Positions 33,602 to 42,576 are shown, counted from the first letter of the stretch. The stretch: DNA of 50,138 nucleotides from Curvivirga aplysinae (GCF_009711445.1 NZ_SMMC01000206.1:1-50138); one strand, 5' to 3'. Notes: generated from the sequence alone by a model not told the origin. Program-made: numbers and translations.

Positions 33602-34534
33602 ATGACTGATACATCTTTCACACCCTCTTCCGATGCGGTGAATATTTTTGACCGTAATGTCGTACGTATGCGTCGCACACGTGCAGCAAAAATCACCGCC
33701 GAGAAGGAATTTGGTGATGCTAATTTCCTGTTTATGGAAGTTGCAGATCGTCTGGTAGATCGCTTACTGGATGTTAGTCGAAATTTTGATTTGGCATTAG
33801 ATATCGGATGTCATAGCGGCGAAGTTCATCATTGGCTTCAAAACTGCCCTGAGAAGGTAAAACATCTTATCCAATGCGATATGGCAGAGGCCTATGCAAA
33901 AACAGCCAATGCACGCGCGGCTAGCTTCGTCGCCAATGAAGACCTCTTACCCGTTAAGCCGGAAAGCCTTGATCTGGTGATCAGCAATCTATCTCTTCAT
34001 TGGGTGAATGACCTGCCCGGTGCTTTTGCCCAAATCCGCCAAAGCTTAAAACCAGACGGTTTGTTTATGGGCAGTATGATGGGTGGTGAAAGTTTATTTG
34101 AAATGCGCTCTGCCATTATGGAAGCAGAGATTGAGCTTTCAGGTGGCATTAGCCCACGGGTTTCACCATTTGCGGATATCCGTGATGCAGGTAGCTTGAT
34201 GCAGCGGGCGGGTTTCAACCTTCCAGTTCTGGATAGCGAAGTCATTGATGTTACCTATGAAAACTTATTTAAACTGGCACAGGATTTACGCAATATGGGT
34301 GAAACCAATGCGGTTCATGAACGGGTAAAGAGTTTTTCATCTCGCCAGTTATTTATGCGTGCCGCAGAAATTTATGCTGAAAAACACACAAATGATGAAG
34401 GCCGTATTCCGGCTAGTTTTGTCATCATCTATATGCATGGTTGGGCACCAGACCCAAGCCAACAACAACCTGCAAAACCGGGAAGTGGCCAAACGAGCTT
34501 GGCAGATTTCCTGACTGATACTCAAGAAGGATAA
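33602..34534 (+). CDS. NDUFAF5-like SAM-dependent methyltransferase-fold protein
   Basis: 310-aa class I methyltransferase-fold protein. The best resemblance I know is the human complex I assembly factor NDUFAF5, an arginine hydroxylase. Shared blocks include VNIFDRNVVRMRR at the N-terminus, LALDIGCHSGEV (SAM motif), LVISNLSLHWVNDLPGA, LKPDGLFMGSMMGGESLFEMR and the SPRVSPFADIRDAGSLMQRAG segment. E. coli BioC is a more distant alternative. In bacteria the role is probably also NADH dehydrogenase maturation, as inference. The ATG at 33602 was preferred to a GTG three codons upstream. It is followed after 7 nt by a membrane protein gene. Confidence 0.85.
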   Translation: MTDTSFTPSSDAVNIFDRNVVRMRRTRAAKITAEKEFGDANFLFMEVADRLVDRLLDVSRNFDLALDIGCHSGEVHHWLQNCPEKVKHLIQCDMAEAYAKTANARAASFVANEDLLPVKPESLDLVISNLSLHWVNDLPGAFAQIRQSLKPDGLFMGSMMGGESLFEMRSAIMEAEIELSGGISPRVSPFADIRDAGSLMQRAGFNLPVLDSEVIDVTYENLFKLAQDLRNMGETNAVHERVKSFSSRQLFMRAAEIYAEKHTNDEGRIPASFVIIYMHGWAPDPSQQQPAKPGSGQTSLADFLTDTQEG

Positions 34535-34541
34535 GCATCAA

Positions 34542-35348
34542 ATGAGTGACAAATATTATCTTCCAGCTATTGGTATGCTTAAAGACGCCTTCTTTTATGT
34601 GACTGGCGAGCGGAAAAACTTCATCGCAATGGCGGCGTTGCCTATCATTGGATTAAGTATACTTGGGACAGTCTTAACTCATCTATACCCGGAGCCTTTG
34701 CTAGTTATTGATCCAGAGACACAAGTGCCAAGCGTAAATATGTCTTTCATTCCGATTTTGATTGTAAACACATTATTGTATGTAATGTTCGCTGTTGCGT
34801 GGCATCGTAAATGGCTGGTCGGCGAAGCGGATATCACCATCTATTCCGCCTTAAAATGGGACACACGAAAGACAAAGTTTCTTGTTCGCCTCATTCAAAT
34901 TGCGGGCATTTCCTTTGGTATTATGATTGGTTTGAATTTACTTATCTCGTTACTTCCGGGAACTGGCGGTTTTATGATTAGCCCCTTTGGTACAATTCTC
35001 GCCTTTGCAGTTCTTACCCTGACATTCGCACGCTTAAGTTTGCTTTTTCCAGCAGCTGCCGTGGATGATAGCTTAGATCTAAAAGACTGTTGGAATTTAA
35101 CAAATGGTAATGGCTGGCGCTTGGGTATTTTGGCTATCTTACCACCAATCCCCCTGGCCTTTATTCAAATCATTATTCAGATGGTTTTATTTACAATTCT
35201 CGTTGCCATCAATATTCCAACTGAGAGCTTAGTCGTGCAACTTTTCCTACATTTGATCCAACATAGTTTTAACTATTTTGGTATCGCAATAGGGGTTTCA
35301 GCCCTATCCATGGCCTATCAAAAGTTTAGGATCCAAAGCCCTGAATAA
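34542..35348 (+). CDS. Uncharacterised multi-pass membrane protein
   Basis: 268-aa protein with about six hydrophobic segments (about 26-45, 66-86, 115-137, 145-170, 190-220, 235-258) and few charged residues between them. The motif FARLSLLFPAAAVDDSLDLKDCWNLTNGNGWRLG resembles the DUF-type YciC/'glycerophosphoryl diester phosphodiesterase membrane domain' proteins common in alphaproteobacteria, but I cannot name a function. It lies 7 nt after the NDUFAF5-like gene, so they are probably co-transcribed. It ends one base before the convergent zinc-ribbon gene. Confidence 0.75.
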   Translation: MSDKYYLPAIGMLKDAFFYVTGERKNFIAMAALPIIGLSILGTVLTHLYPEPLLVIDPETQVPSVNMSFIPILIVNTLLYVMFAVAWHRKWLVGEADITIYSALKWDTRKTKFLVRLIQIAGISFGIMIGLNLLISLLPGTGGFMISPFGTILAFAVLTLTFARLSLLFPAAAVDDSLDLKDCWNLTNGNGWRLGILAILPPIPLAFIQIIIQMVLFTILVAINIPTESLVVQLFLHLIQHSFNYFGIAIGVSALSMAYQKFRIQSPE

Positions 35349-35349
35349 T

Positions 35350-36279
35350 TTATTGTCTTGGAATCACTGTAATTGTGCGTTCAAACTCTTTTTCTTCTGA
35401 GAGTTTGAATTCGTAATCGAAGATATAATGGCGACTAACAACCCGGCCTTTATTGGTTTCTCTAAAGGCCTGTTCCAAGGTTAATATATTTTCAGGCGCA
35501 TAATGATCCACAAAAGCTTTTAAAGCTTCTTCCACCTCATCTTTTGGCTGAATGACGCCTTTAATTGTGTCTTGATTCACTTCCTGACCAGACCACACCA
35601 ATTGGCTGCTTTCAGTTTTGCCGTTTTTCTTGGCCTCATTCACATACCAAACAACCAAATGATTATCTTCATAAGGGCAGCTAAATCGGGTCCGCTTTTC
35701 TTCTTCAGGCCCTACCTTTAGATACTGATCCTTAGTCTGCTTACATCCAAAAATATTTTTTGCGCCATCAATCTCTTGCGCCAGAGTGCCAAAGCCTCGC
35801 AGACTTGGGCGAAACTTTTCCTTTTTTTTCTTAGTATTTCTCGCTTCAACCTTCTTGATTTGGGACCTGTGATAATCAAACTTGATCATGTAGTCCTTAT
35901 TTTCACCATCAAGATTCATCAATCGTCTGTATACTTCTAGGCGCGCACGATGTTCATTTTCATTCAACTTTGAAAGATGCTGTTTCAACATCAAAATTCG
36001 TGTCTGATCATCTTGTTCAAGTGACGTTTGATAAAAATTATTAGCAAAATAAAGTAGGGCTGCAATAGGCAAAAACACGAATAAAACAACTGCTACTTTT
36101 GTCTTACCAGGCGTTTTGGAACGATCTAAGCTTCGCGGATCTCTGATTTTAAATTTTTTCGATTGGGCATCACCATTCATTTCCAATCCATCTGGAATCG
36201 GCTCACCACATTTTCCACAAACTTTCCAGCCTTCCTTAAGTTCCGCAGAACATTTCAGGCAATATAAAATCTTAAACAA
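35350..36279 (-). CDS. Zinc-ribbon single-pass membrane protein of unknown function
   Basis: 309-aa protein with an N-terminal zinc ribbon (Cys7, Cys10, Cys21, Cys24 in CLKC...CGKCG). A basic linker, one membrane helix (about 62-80) and a charged, Lys-rich extracytoplasmic domain of about 225 residues follow. No enzyme motif is seen in that domain. A start codon upstream of the first cysteine pair can only be the TTG at 36279, or an ATT or GTT just before it, because an in-frame stop lies three codons upstream. No ribosome-binding site is obvious, so expression may be weak. The gene is alone on its transcript as far as can be seen. Confidence 0.65.
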   Translation of the reverse strand: MFKILYCLKCSAELKEGWKVCGKCGEPIPDGLEMNGDAQSKKFKIRDPRSLDRSKTPGKTKVAVVLFVFLPIAALLYFANNFYQTSLEQDDQTRILMLKQHLSKLNENEHRARLEVYRRLMNLDGENKDYMIKFDYHRSQIKKVEARNTKKKKEKFRPSLRGFGTLAQEIDGAKNIFGCKQTKDQYLKVGPEEEKRTRFSCPYEDNHLVVWYVNEAKKNGKTESSQLVWSGQEVNQDTIKGVIQPKDEVEEALKAFVDHYAPENILTLEQAFRETNKGRVVSRHYIFDYEFKLSEEKEFERTITVIPRQ

Positions 36280-36405
36280 AACAATTTAATCCACTAATAC
36301 CCGCCCATCCGCTTTCATTATTTTTTACGAATGTATAATTTAATTATCGAACAGACCTGTATCTAGCAAGAAACATCATCTTGCATTTGATTTAAATGCC
36401 GCTTG

Positions 36406-36858
36406 TTAAAGTAAGTCTCGCAGCATCGCAATCAGCGGAATATCAGCGGGTGGCATCGGATAATCACGTAGTTTTACAGGGCGAACCCATGCCAGTTCTT
36501 GCCCCTCCTTGGATTGGGGTTCTCCTTCCCACATACGACATACATAGAGAGGCATAAGTAGGTGGAAATCATCATATTCATGAGATGCAAAAGTAACAGG
36601 AGCTAAACAGCTTTCACGGGTATCAATACCAAGCTCTTCTTGAAGTTCACGTATCAAAGCAGCTTCAGGGGTTTCACCTTCATCCACCTTACCCCCCGGA
36701 AATTCCCAAAGACCCGCCATGGATTTTCCTTCTGGACGTTTCGCAATCAACACACGCCCATCAGGGTCAACCATCGCAACCGCGACGACCAATATGATCT
36801 TCTTTGGATTCGCTGCTTGTTCAGCACGCTCCCCCGCTTGCCAGCATCCACTTTCCAT
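36406..36858 (-). CDS. mutT: 8-oxo-dGTP diphosphatase MutT (Nudix)
   Basis: 150-aa Nudix hydrolase that removes oxidised guanine nucleotides. The Nudix box is complete at 56-78: G, five residues, E62, seven residues, REL-QEELGI. It is preceded by MAGLWEFPGGK, the MutT-specific sequence. WVRPVKLRDYPMPPADIPLI at the end is also typical. The N-terminal 20 residues are unusual for MutT and may not be conserved. It is the last gene of the ppi-argJ-mutT group, 20 nt after argJ. Confidence 0.92.
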   Translation of the reverse strand: MESGCWQAGERAEQAANPKKIILVVAVAMVDPDGRVLIAKRPEGKSMAGLWEFPGGKVDEGETPEAALIRELQEELGIDTRESCLAPVTFASHEYDDFHLLMPLYVCRMWEGEPQSKEGQELAWVRPVKLRDYPMPPADIPLIAMLRDLL

Positions 36859-36878
36859 AACTTTTTCCAGACTTTAAC

Positions 36879-38108
36879 TTAAGAGCGATAATCCGCATTG
36901 ATAGAAATATAACCATGTGTCAGATCACATGTCCAAACCCGTGCCTGACCATCCCCTATTCCTAAATCAACAGCAATATTTACATGATCGCCTTGCAAAT
37001 GGTTTGCAACAGGTGCCTCATCATACCCATCAACACCTTCGCCTTTTTCAGCAATGACAACACCACCCATTGATACTGTTAACGTATCACGATCGGCGCG
37101 TTCGCCCGCCTTACCAACAGCCATCACAACCCGACCCCAATTGGCATCTTCGCCGGCAATCGCAGTTTTCACCAATGGGGAGTTAGCAATAGAAAGCGCC
37201 ACAGTTTTCGCAGCCCGATCACTATCAGCGCCTGTTACATCAATGGTGATAAATTTGCTTGCGCCTTCACCATCTTTTGCAATTTGTTGCGCAAGATCGA
37301 TCATCACTTCATCTACTGCTTTAGTAAATTCTTCTAAAATCAAATCATCTGCTGTGGACGGGATTGGATGATCTGCTTTGGCTGTTGCAGCCATAATCAA
37401 TGTATCACTTGTTGAGGTATCGCCATCTACAGTCATACAGTTAAAGGATTTATCCGCTGCTCTTTTTAAAATCAGCCGCAAAACAGAGGCTGGAATATTT
37501 GCATCGGTAAAAACAAACGAAAGCATGGTGGCCATATCAGGAGCAATCATACCAGACCCTTTTGCGATACCACCGATTTGAACTTCAACACCCCCAATTT
37601 TTGCGGAGCGATAGGACGCTTTTGGAAAAGTATCCGTGGTCATAATGGCTTCAGCGGCGGTTTCCCAATTCCCGGCTTTCAAACTTTTTTTCAACCCCGG
37701 TAAAGCTGCTTCGATTTTTTCTACAGGTAAGCGTTCCCCAATTACGCCTGTAGATGCCACCAAGACTTCTTCAGGCTCGCAACCAATAGTCCTTGCAGTA
37801 GCGCTAACCATTGCTTCCGTTGTCACAACACCAGATTTACCAGTAAATGCATTCGCATTGCCAGAATTCACAACAATGGCACGAGCTTCGCCATTCGGTA
37901 AAACCTTCCGGCACCAGTCAACAGGTGCAGAACGGGTCAAAGATTGAGTTAATACACCTGCAACGGTAGACCCTTCTGCCAGTTCAGCCAAGAAAAGGTC
38001 CGTACGGCCTTCATATTTTACACCGGCTTCCGCTGCGCCTAATTTGACCCCTTTGATAACCGGGATTTTTGGAAAATGTTCTGGCGCTAAAGGAGAAATA
38101 TCAGACAT
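36879..38108 (-). CDS. argJ: Bifunctional ornithine acetyltransferase/N-acetylglutamate synthase ArgJ
   Basis: Arginine biosynthesis enzyme that transfers acetyl from N-acetylornithine to glutamate and can also use acetyl-CoA. ArgJ self-cleaves between Ala and a catalytic Thr; here Ala193-Thr194 in GMIAPDMATMLSF gives alpha and beta chains. NSGNANAFTGKSG (81-93) and TVDGDTSTSDT are conserved. The 409-aa length is normal. It lies between a parvulin gene and mutT, a linkage common in alphaproteobacteria. Confidence 0.95.
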   Translation of the reverse strand: MSDISPLAPEHFPKIPVIKGVKLGAAEAGVKYEGRTDLFLAELAEGSTVAGVLTQSLTRSAPVDWCRKVLPNGEARAIVVNSGNANAFTGKSGVVTTEAMVSATARTIGCEPEEVLVASTGVIGERLPVEKIEAALPGLKKSLKAGNWETAAEAIMTTDTFPKASYRSAKIGGVEVQIGGIAKGSGMIAPDMATMLSFVFTDANIPASVLRLILKRAADKSFNCMTVDGDTSTSDTLIMAATAKADHPIPSTADDLILEEFTKAVDEVMIDLAQQIAKDGEGASKFITIDVTGADSDRAAKTVALSIANSPLVKTAIAGEDANWGRVVMAVGKAGERADRDTLTVSMGGVVIAEKGEGVDGYDEAPVANHLQGDHVNIAVDLGIGDGQARVWTCDLTHGYISINADYRS

Positions 38109-38176
38109 GGCATACCCTCAAATAATCTTGGTGTTCTTAGGATCTCATACTTGAAATATAAGTATATACAGAATTT

Positions 38177-39061
38177 CTACTGGGATAAAAGGCTTCTCAA
38201 CTCAGGAATATCAGATGCCGGCGCATCAATTGGATTTCCTTGTAAATCATAACGTTGCACCTGATTTTTTTTGATGGCATCTTGTACAACCTGAAACGCT
38301 AAAGCCTCACCGACAACTTGTTGAAGTCGCGGTAACATTTGTTCAAAACTAGGTGGTTGTCCTTGGCGTTTATCTTCAACCAAAATCACATGCCAGCCGA
38401 ATTTGGTTTGTATCGGGTTTGATGTATAGGTATTGGGCTGCATTCCAAAAGCCACATCCTCAAACTCTTTCACCATCTGACCACGTGGGAAATAACCTAA
38501 ATCACCACCTGACGGCGCGGAACTGCCCACAGAATACTGTTGGGCTAATGACGCAAAATCATTCCCCTGTCCCATTAATGTAATTATATTTTCTGCTTCT
38601 GCTTTTGTATTTAACAGAATATGTCTCGCTTTAACTTCTTCGCCAAATTGTGCCGTGGTAATGTAGCGATTATATTCCTCACGAAGCATTTCGTCAGTAA
38701 TAAGACGACGGACAGCTTCACGCACGTATATATCATGTACTAAACGGTTCTCAAGCGCCTTTAGTTGCTGTTGCACATAAGGACTATCAGCGATACCTGC
38801 AGCACGTCCAGAACTAACCACAGCAATTTGTTGAACTAATAACTCTAAGACATGAGGATAAAGTTCTTCCTTGCTACGACTTTGGCGTAGCTGAGCTGGT
38901 AAACTGTCATAAGCTTGTTCAAAATCACGATCTGTAATTTCCTGCCCAGCCACAGTGGCAATAACCTTTGGTGCCTGTTGCGCTTGCGCTATACTCACCT
39001 GACTTCCCATGACCAATACAGCCGCTATTGAAGCCGCTTTCAACCATTGCCATTTTGCCAT
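38177..39061 (-). CDS. Periplasmic peptidyl-prolyl isomerase (parvulin, PpiC/SurA-like)
   Basis: 294-aa exported folding factor. Signal peptide 1-27 (ending SIAQAQQA), then an N-terminal SurA-like chaperone helix region (IATVAGQEITDRDFEQAYDSLP). The parvulin domain spans about 140-236, with VKARHILL, FASLAQQYSVGSSAPSGGDLGYFPRGQMVKEFEDVAF-type blocks and TKFGWHVILVEDK. It precedes argJ by 68 nt and follows a LysR gene by 24 nt on the same strand. The secA gene often found beside this cluster is not in the window. Confidence 0.9.
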   Translation of the reverse strand: MAKWQWLKAASIAAVLVMGSQVSIAQAQQAPKVIATVAGQEITDRDFEQAYDSLPAQLRQSRSKEELYPHVLELLVQQIAVVSSGRAAGIADSPYVQQQLKALENRLVHDIYVREAVRRLITDEMLREEYNRYITTAQFGEEVKARHILLNTKAEAENIITLMGQGNDFASLAQQYSVGSSAPSGGDLGYFPRGQMVKEFEDVAFGMQPNTYTSNPIQTKFGWHVILVEDKRQGQPPSFEQMLPRLQQVVGEALAFQVVQDAIKKNQVQRYDLQGNPIDAPASDIPELRSLLSQ

Positions 39062-39085
39062 TATGTAATCCTCTTATGGATAAAG

Positions 39086-39982
39086 TTAGAAATCTGCCTC
39101 AGCCACTTTACGCAACAAGAAGTCGCGGAAAACAGTGATGCGTTTAGAGTGGCGCATCTCTTCTGGGTAAACGAAATATGCCGGAATAGGTGGCCCTTCA
39201 AGTTCAGGCAAAATATGTTGTAAGTTACTTTCTTCCGGTATCATATATTCTGGGATTGATGCAATCCCAAGACCGCTTCTAGCCGCCCGATAAATACCAT
39301 AGATATTATTTACCATCACGATCGGCACACGGGGATTATCAAGACTTTCATCTGTATGGATCAACCAGTTAATGGTGGAAACAGGCTGCGGTGTATCATC
39401 ACCAAAAGTAATAATACGGTGATTATCCAAATCTTTACCATCTTTCGGCTCACCATATTTCTCAATATATTCATCCGCTGCGTAGACTTTATGACGTACG
39501 GTCATCAGTGGACGTTGAATCAAATCCGGCTGACGAGGTGCAGACATACGAATGGCCACATCCGCCTGACGCATAGATAAGTCTACTTCCGTATCTGATA
39601 AGATAAGATGCAGTTCAACTTCTGGATAAAGTTCGATAAATTCTTTAATAAGCGGAGTTAACCAAGTATTTCCCAAGCCCAATGTTGCAGTGACTCTCAA
39701 TGGACCACTTGGTAATTCTTTAGAATCTGTCAGGCGATTTTGCGCCATTGTCAGTTTGTGAAAAACTTCCTGAACAGTTTTATATAACATATCCCCTTGT
39801 TCAGTCAGAATAAGACCGCGCGCATGACGATGGAAAAGAGGTGTTTTCACACTTTCTTCCAGCGCACTAACCTGACGACTGATCGCAGATTGCGACAAGT
39901 TCAATTTCTCTGCGGCATGGGTGAAGCTGCCTGCTTCTGCAACTGCGTGAAAAATACGCAATTTATCCCAATCCATTGGCAT
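39086..39982 (-). CDS. LysR-family transcriptional regulator (LsrB/VtlR-like)
   Basis: 298-aa LysR regulator: N-terminal winged helix (WDKLRIFHAVAEAGSFTHAAEKLNLSQSAISRQVSALE) and a C-terminal periplasmic-binding-like effector domain. The N-terminus is close to the alphaproteobacterial LsrB/VtlR group. It has no cysteine, so a thiol redox switch is excluded. The ATG at 39982 was chosen because GGGAG lies 7 nt upstream; the frame extends to an ATG at 40045 without such a site. A 23-bp dyad at 40094-40116 lies in its upstream region. The target genes are unknown. Confidence 0.85.
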   Translation of the reverse strand: MPMDWDKLRIFHAVAEAGSFTHAAEKLNLSQSAISRQVSALEESVKTPLFHRHARGLILTEQGDMLYKTVQEVFHKLTMAQNRLTDSKELPSGPLRVTATLGLGNTWLTPLIKEFIELYPEVELHLILSDTEVDLSMRQADVAIRMSAPRQPDLIQRPLMTVRHKVYAADEYIEKYGEPKDGKDLDNHRIITFGDDTPQPVSTINWLIHTDESLDNPRVPIVMVNNIYGIYRAARSGLGIASIPEYMIPEESNLQHILPELEGPPIPAYFVYPEEMRHSKRITVFRDFLLRKVAEADF

Positions 39983-40093
39983 TTCTGCTCTCCCGATGGT
40001 TTTTATAAATTTTTGCCCCCGCATATACAGACCATGCAGATACATTAAATGTCTGTGATATTACTTATAGGGGCGATTTTATTGGATGTCTAT

Positions 40094-40116
40094 TCATCAA
40101 AACGACCGTTTGATGA
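40094..40116. promoter_or_regulatory. Dyad between the ELM1-like and LysR genes
   Basis: TCATCAAA and TTTGATGA are perfect 8-nt arms with a 7-nt spacer, 14 nt past the ELM1-like stop codon and about 110 bp before the chosen LysR start. With no T run it is a weak terminator at best. A regulatory site for the LysR gene is equally possible. Confidence 0.35.
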
Positions 40117-40130
40117 TTGAAAGGAAGGCC

Positions 40131-41129
40131 TTATTTAGTCAACCAGTCCAATTTGTCCAGTACCAAATCCGCAATTTCTGCGGTTTCATTCAATGCGGGA
40201 TAAGACCAGTTCGAAATTTGGCCCATGAATGAACGTGTCATCCCTTGCGTCTCAAAATGATCGTGGAAGATTTCAAACTTTGTCTTACGCATAGGGTTCA
40301 CATGAAAAACAAAAACAGGCTTACCTGTCGCACAAGCCTCAGACACCATATTGGCAGAGTCACAGGTGACCACTACATAATCGGCCAAACCTAAATAGCC
40401 GAAATAGGGGTTCTCACCCGTTCCATCCCAATAGACATGCGGCAAATCTTTAAGTGCAGATTTCAAAAGGTTTGTATTTTCAGGACTGGTGCGACGAGAC
40501 GATGTAACCATCAATCCACCACCAGTTTGACCCACAATTTTCGTCAGCCCTCGCGCCAATTCCTTCATGTCAGAAGCGCCATATTTGTATACTTTATTAT
40601 CCCCACCAACAGACACCGCAATTAGGGGCTTGGGTAAATGTTCCAATTTCTCCCGCCATATATTCGCGGCGTCATCTAACATCTTCCGGTTTACCCGACC
40701 AAGTGACCCATAGGTTTCAACAAGGTTCTTGCCCGTTAACCCATCATGGATCGGGGTGGTGACCAAATCAAATTTCTGCGGATCAATCCCGGGATTTTGA
40801 ATATGGATTGTGAAAATATCCTTACCTGCTTTCTTAGCTCTTCGACGGATTTCCGCATTAGGACATGCCGCCTTTCTCGCACAAGAAATCACAATATCGG
40901 GCCAAGGTTCATGAAAATGACGACCATCGACCAAATCCACGCCAAAAACACCTGTGGGCCAAAACTTGTTAGGAAGGTATTTCCAAGGCGCTTTGCCCTT
41001 TATAAGACGATACTGGATTTCCAAGTCTTGATTATCTGCTTCTAGTTTTTCCTGCAGGGATTCCGCCAATCCGCGCGCTTGAGCAATCATTCCGGCCTTA
41101 TCTTCGCTGACAACCCAACAAATTCGCAT
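40131..41129 (-). CDS. ELM1-family (DUF1022) protein, glycosyltransferase-like fold
   Basis: 332-aa cytoplasmic protein of the family named after plant mitochondrial fission protein ELM1. Blocks such as PDIVISCARKAA, FTIHIQNPGIDPQKFDLVTTPIHDG, SVGGDNKVYKYG and VVTCDSANMVSEACATGKPVFVF are typical. The latter resembles the donor-binding region of GT-B glycosyltransferases. The bacterial role is unknown; involvement in envelope glycan or division is conjecture. It is transcribed away from the Lrp gene across a 210-bp spacer. Confidence 0.85.
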   Translation of the reverse strand: MRICWVVSEDKAGMIAQARGLAESLQEKLEADNQDLEIQYRLIKGKAPWKYLPNKFWPTGVFGVDLVDGRHFHEPWPDIVISCARKAACPNAEIRRRAKKAGKDIFTIHIQNPGIDPQKFDLVTTPIHDGLTGKNLVETYGSLGRVNRKMLDDAANIWREKLEHLPKPLIAVSVGGDNKVYKYGASDMKELARGLTKIVGQTGGGLMVTSSRRTSPENTNLLKSALKDLPHVYWDGTGENPYFGYLGLADYVVVTCDSANMVSEACATGKPVFVFHVNPMRKTKFEIFHDHFETQGMTRSFMGQISNWSYPALNETAEIADLVLDKLDWLTK

Positions 41130-41278
41130 TATTTCGCGCCTATCCCTTAATTTTCACTTGTAAGCTGGTTCAGAAAGGACTATGCCGAGCACCGAAAGTA
41201 AATGCAACCGATCTTGCACCCCTACTTTCCCTTCCTAAACTAATATTTTCATATTTTTTCGTTCGTAGTCGCAATAAT

Positions 41279-41302
41279 ATTCTTGCGCTATACCGTAAGA
41301 AT
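41279..41302. promoter_or_regulatory. Dyad upstream of the Lrp/AsnC gene
   Basis: ATTCTTGCG-CTATAC-CGTAAGAAT: 9-nt arms matching at 8 of 9 positions with a 6-nt spacer, ending 37 nt before the ATG at 41340. Lrp/AsnC proteins commonly bind such dyads in their own promoter, so autoregulation is a reasonable inference. The rest of the 210-bp divergent spacer shows nothing else clear. Confidence 0.4.
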
Positions 41303-41339
41303 GTTTTAAAAGAAGCCCAAAATTTGAAAGGGTAAAATA

Positions 41340-41852
41340 ATGCGCCGTACTAAATTGGACAGAATTGATCGTCAAATCCTGAGCGATCTGCAAGATAATG
41401 GTCGTATGACCAATGTTGAGCTGGCTCAACGTGCAGGTATCTCAGCACCGCCATGTTTGCGTCGTGTTCGCGCCCTTGAGGAATCCGGTTACATCAAAGG
41501 ATACCATGCGGAAGTTGACGAAAAATTCCTTGGTTATGGTGTTACTGTTTTCGCTTTTGTTGGTTTGAAAAGTCAGGCAAAAACAGACCTTGTCAATTTT
41601 GAAGATAAAGTAAACGGATGGCCCTTAGTACGCGAATGCCACATGTTACAAGGTGAAACCGATTTCTTGTTAAAGATCGTTGCCCGTGACATGGAAAGCT
41701 ACAATAAATTCCTTACCGAAGAACTCACTGAAGAAGAAAATGTTGCTCATGTGCGCTCTGCGCAAGGTATCCACGCATCGAAACGAAGCTTTGGTGTACC
41801 CATTGATCTAAGCGACAGCGATGATGCGGTTTATGACGGTGAAAGCGATTAA
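41340..41852 (+). CDS. Lrp/AsnC-family transcriptional regulator
   Basis: 170-aa feast/famine regulator. The N-terminal helix-turn-helix (LDRIDRQILSDLQDNGRMTNVELAQRAG-type, about residues 5-50) and the RAM ligand-binding domain (about 70-150) are clear, with FLLKIVARDMESYNKFL. The C-terminus carries an unusual acidic tail (DLSDSDDAVYDGESD). The ligand is probably an amino acid but cannot be specified. The ribosome-binding site is GAAAGGG. It is monocistronic, followed by a strong terminator. Confidence 0.92.
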   Translation: MRRTKLDRIDRQILSDLQDNGRMTNVELAQRAGISAPPCLRRVRALEESGYIKGYHAEVDEKFLGYGVTVFAFVGLKSQAKTDLVNFEDKVNGWPLVRECHMLQGETDFLLKIVARDMESYNKFLTEELTEEENVAHVRSAQGIHASKRSFGVPIDLSDSDDAVYDGESD

Positions 41853-41878
41853 TCGCTATTCAAAGATAGTTTTTATCG

Positions 41879-41916
41879 CCCTATCAGTTTAAATGCTGAT
41901 AGGGTTTTTCTTTTTT
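41879..41916 (+). terminator. Rho-independent terminator after the Lrp gene
   Basis: CCCTATCAG / CTGATAGGG, a perfect 9-bp stem with an 8-nt loop, followed by TTTTTCTTTTTT. It lies 27 nt after the Lrp stop and overlaps the last codons of the convergent binding-protein gene, so its sequence doubles as coding DNA on the other strand. Confidence 0.9.
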
Positions 41917-42576
41917 CAAATAGTCTGAAAACACATCCATAAATTCTATAAACTCAAGTCCCAGATAATGATAGAGTGGGCGCTCACCGAAGCTATGTTC
42001 TTCGACTGGATTAACCTTAAATCTCTCTTGTGCAATCAAAATATCAATTGTCTGTTTCTCGCTTAAAAAACCAATAATCTTTCGATATTCAAACGCTTTA
42101 TGCAGTTCGGTTTCCGTGTGGAAAGGCACATAGCTATATCCTTCTAAGGCATTTTCTAAAACGACTTTTTTATGCCAATTGATCCCTGGCACATATCCGA
42201 TCACAGTATTTGAACCAAACCCGTCGGCCTCTCTATGAAGCCACAAAGAATTCTTCAAAGAAAGTAGCGGCACTGCTGATCTGACAAATTCTCGTTCATA
42301 GGCATTCTCAACCAATTCAAGACGAAACAACTCCCCGTCTACCAGACCTTTATTAAAATCTGCGATACCACGTAAACCGGGCCTCGCAATCGTCGTGACC
42401 TCACAACCTAAATTTTTATAGGTAGATATAAGCGTCTTTGCCGCGAGCTCCCCTAATGGATCGCCTTCAATCACAGCTATATTTTTGGGACAAGTAATTT
42501 CAGAAGCCTGAACCGAAAACAGACTTAAAACAATAAAACTGAATGTATAGGCAATCTTGGACAGAGACGACAACAT
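41884..42576 (-). CDS. Periplasmic binding-protein-like secreted protein
   Basis: 230-aa protein with a signal peptide (hydrophobic 9-23, ending VQASE) and a short two-lobe binding-protein-like domain (CPKNIAVIEGDPLGELAAKT..., IGYVPGINWHK). It is similar in type to the transporter substrate-binding proteins at 3.0 and 49.2 kb but smaller and divergent. No transport genes are adjacent. The ligand is unknown. It lies 86 nt downstream of the cobT stop, on the same strand. Confidence 0.65.
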   Translation of the reverse strand: MLSSLSKIAYTFSFIVLSLFSVQASEITCPKNIAVIEGDPLGELAAKTLISTYKNLGCEVTTIARPGLRGIADFNKGLVDGELFRLELVENAYEREFVRSAVPLLSLKNSLWLHREADGFGSNTVIGYVPGINWHKKVVLENALEGYSYVPFHTETELHKAFEYRKIIGFLSEKQTIDILIAQERFKVNPVEEHSFGERPLYHYLGLEFIEFMDVFSDYLKKEKPYQHLN

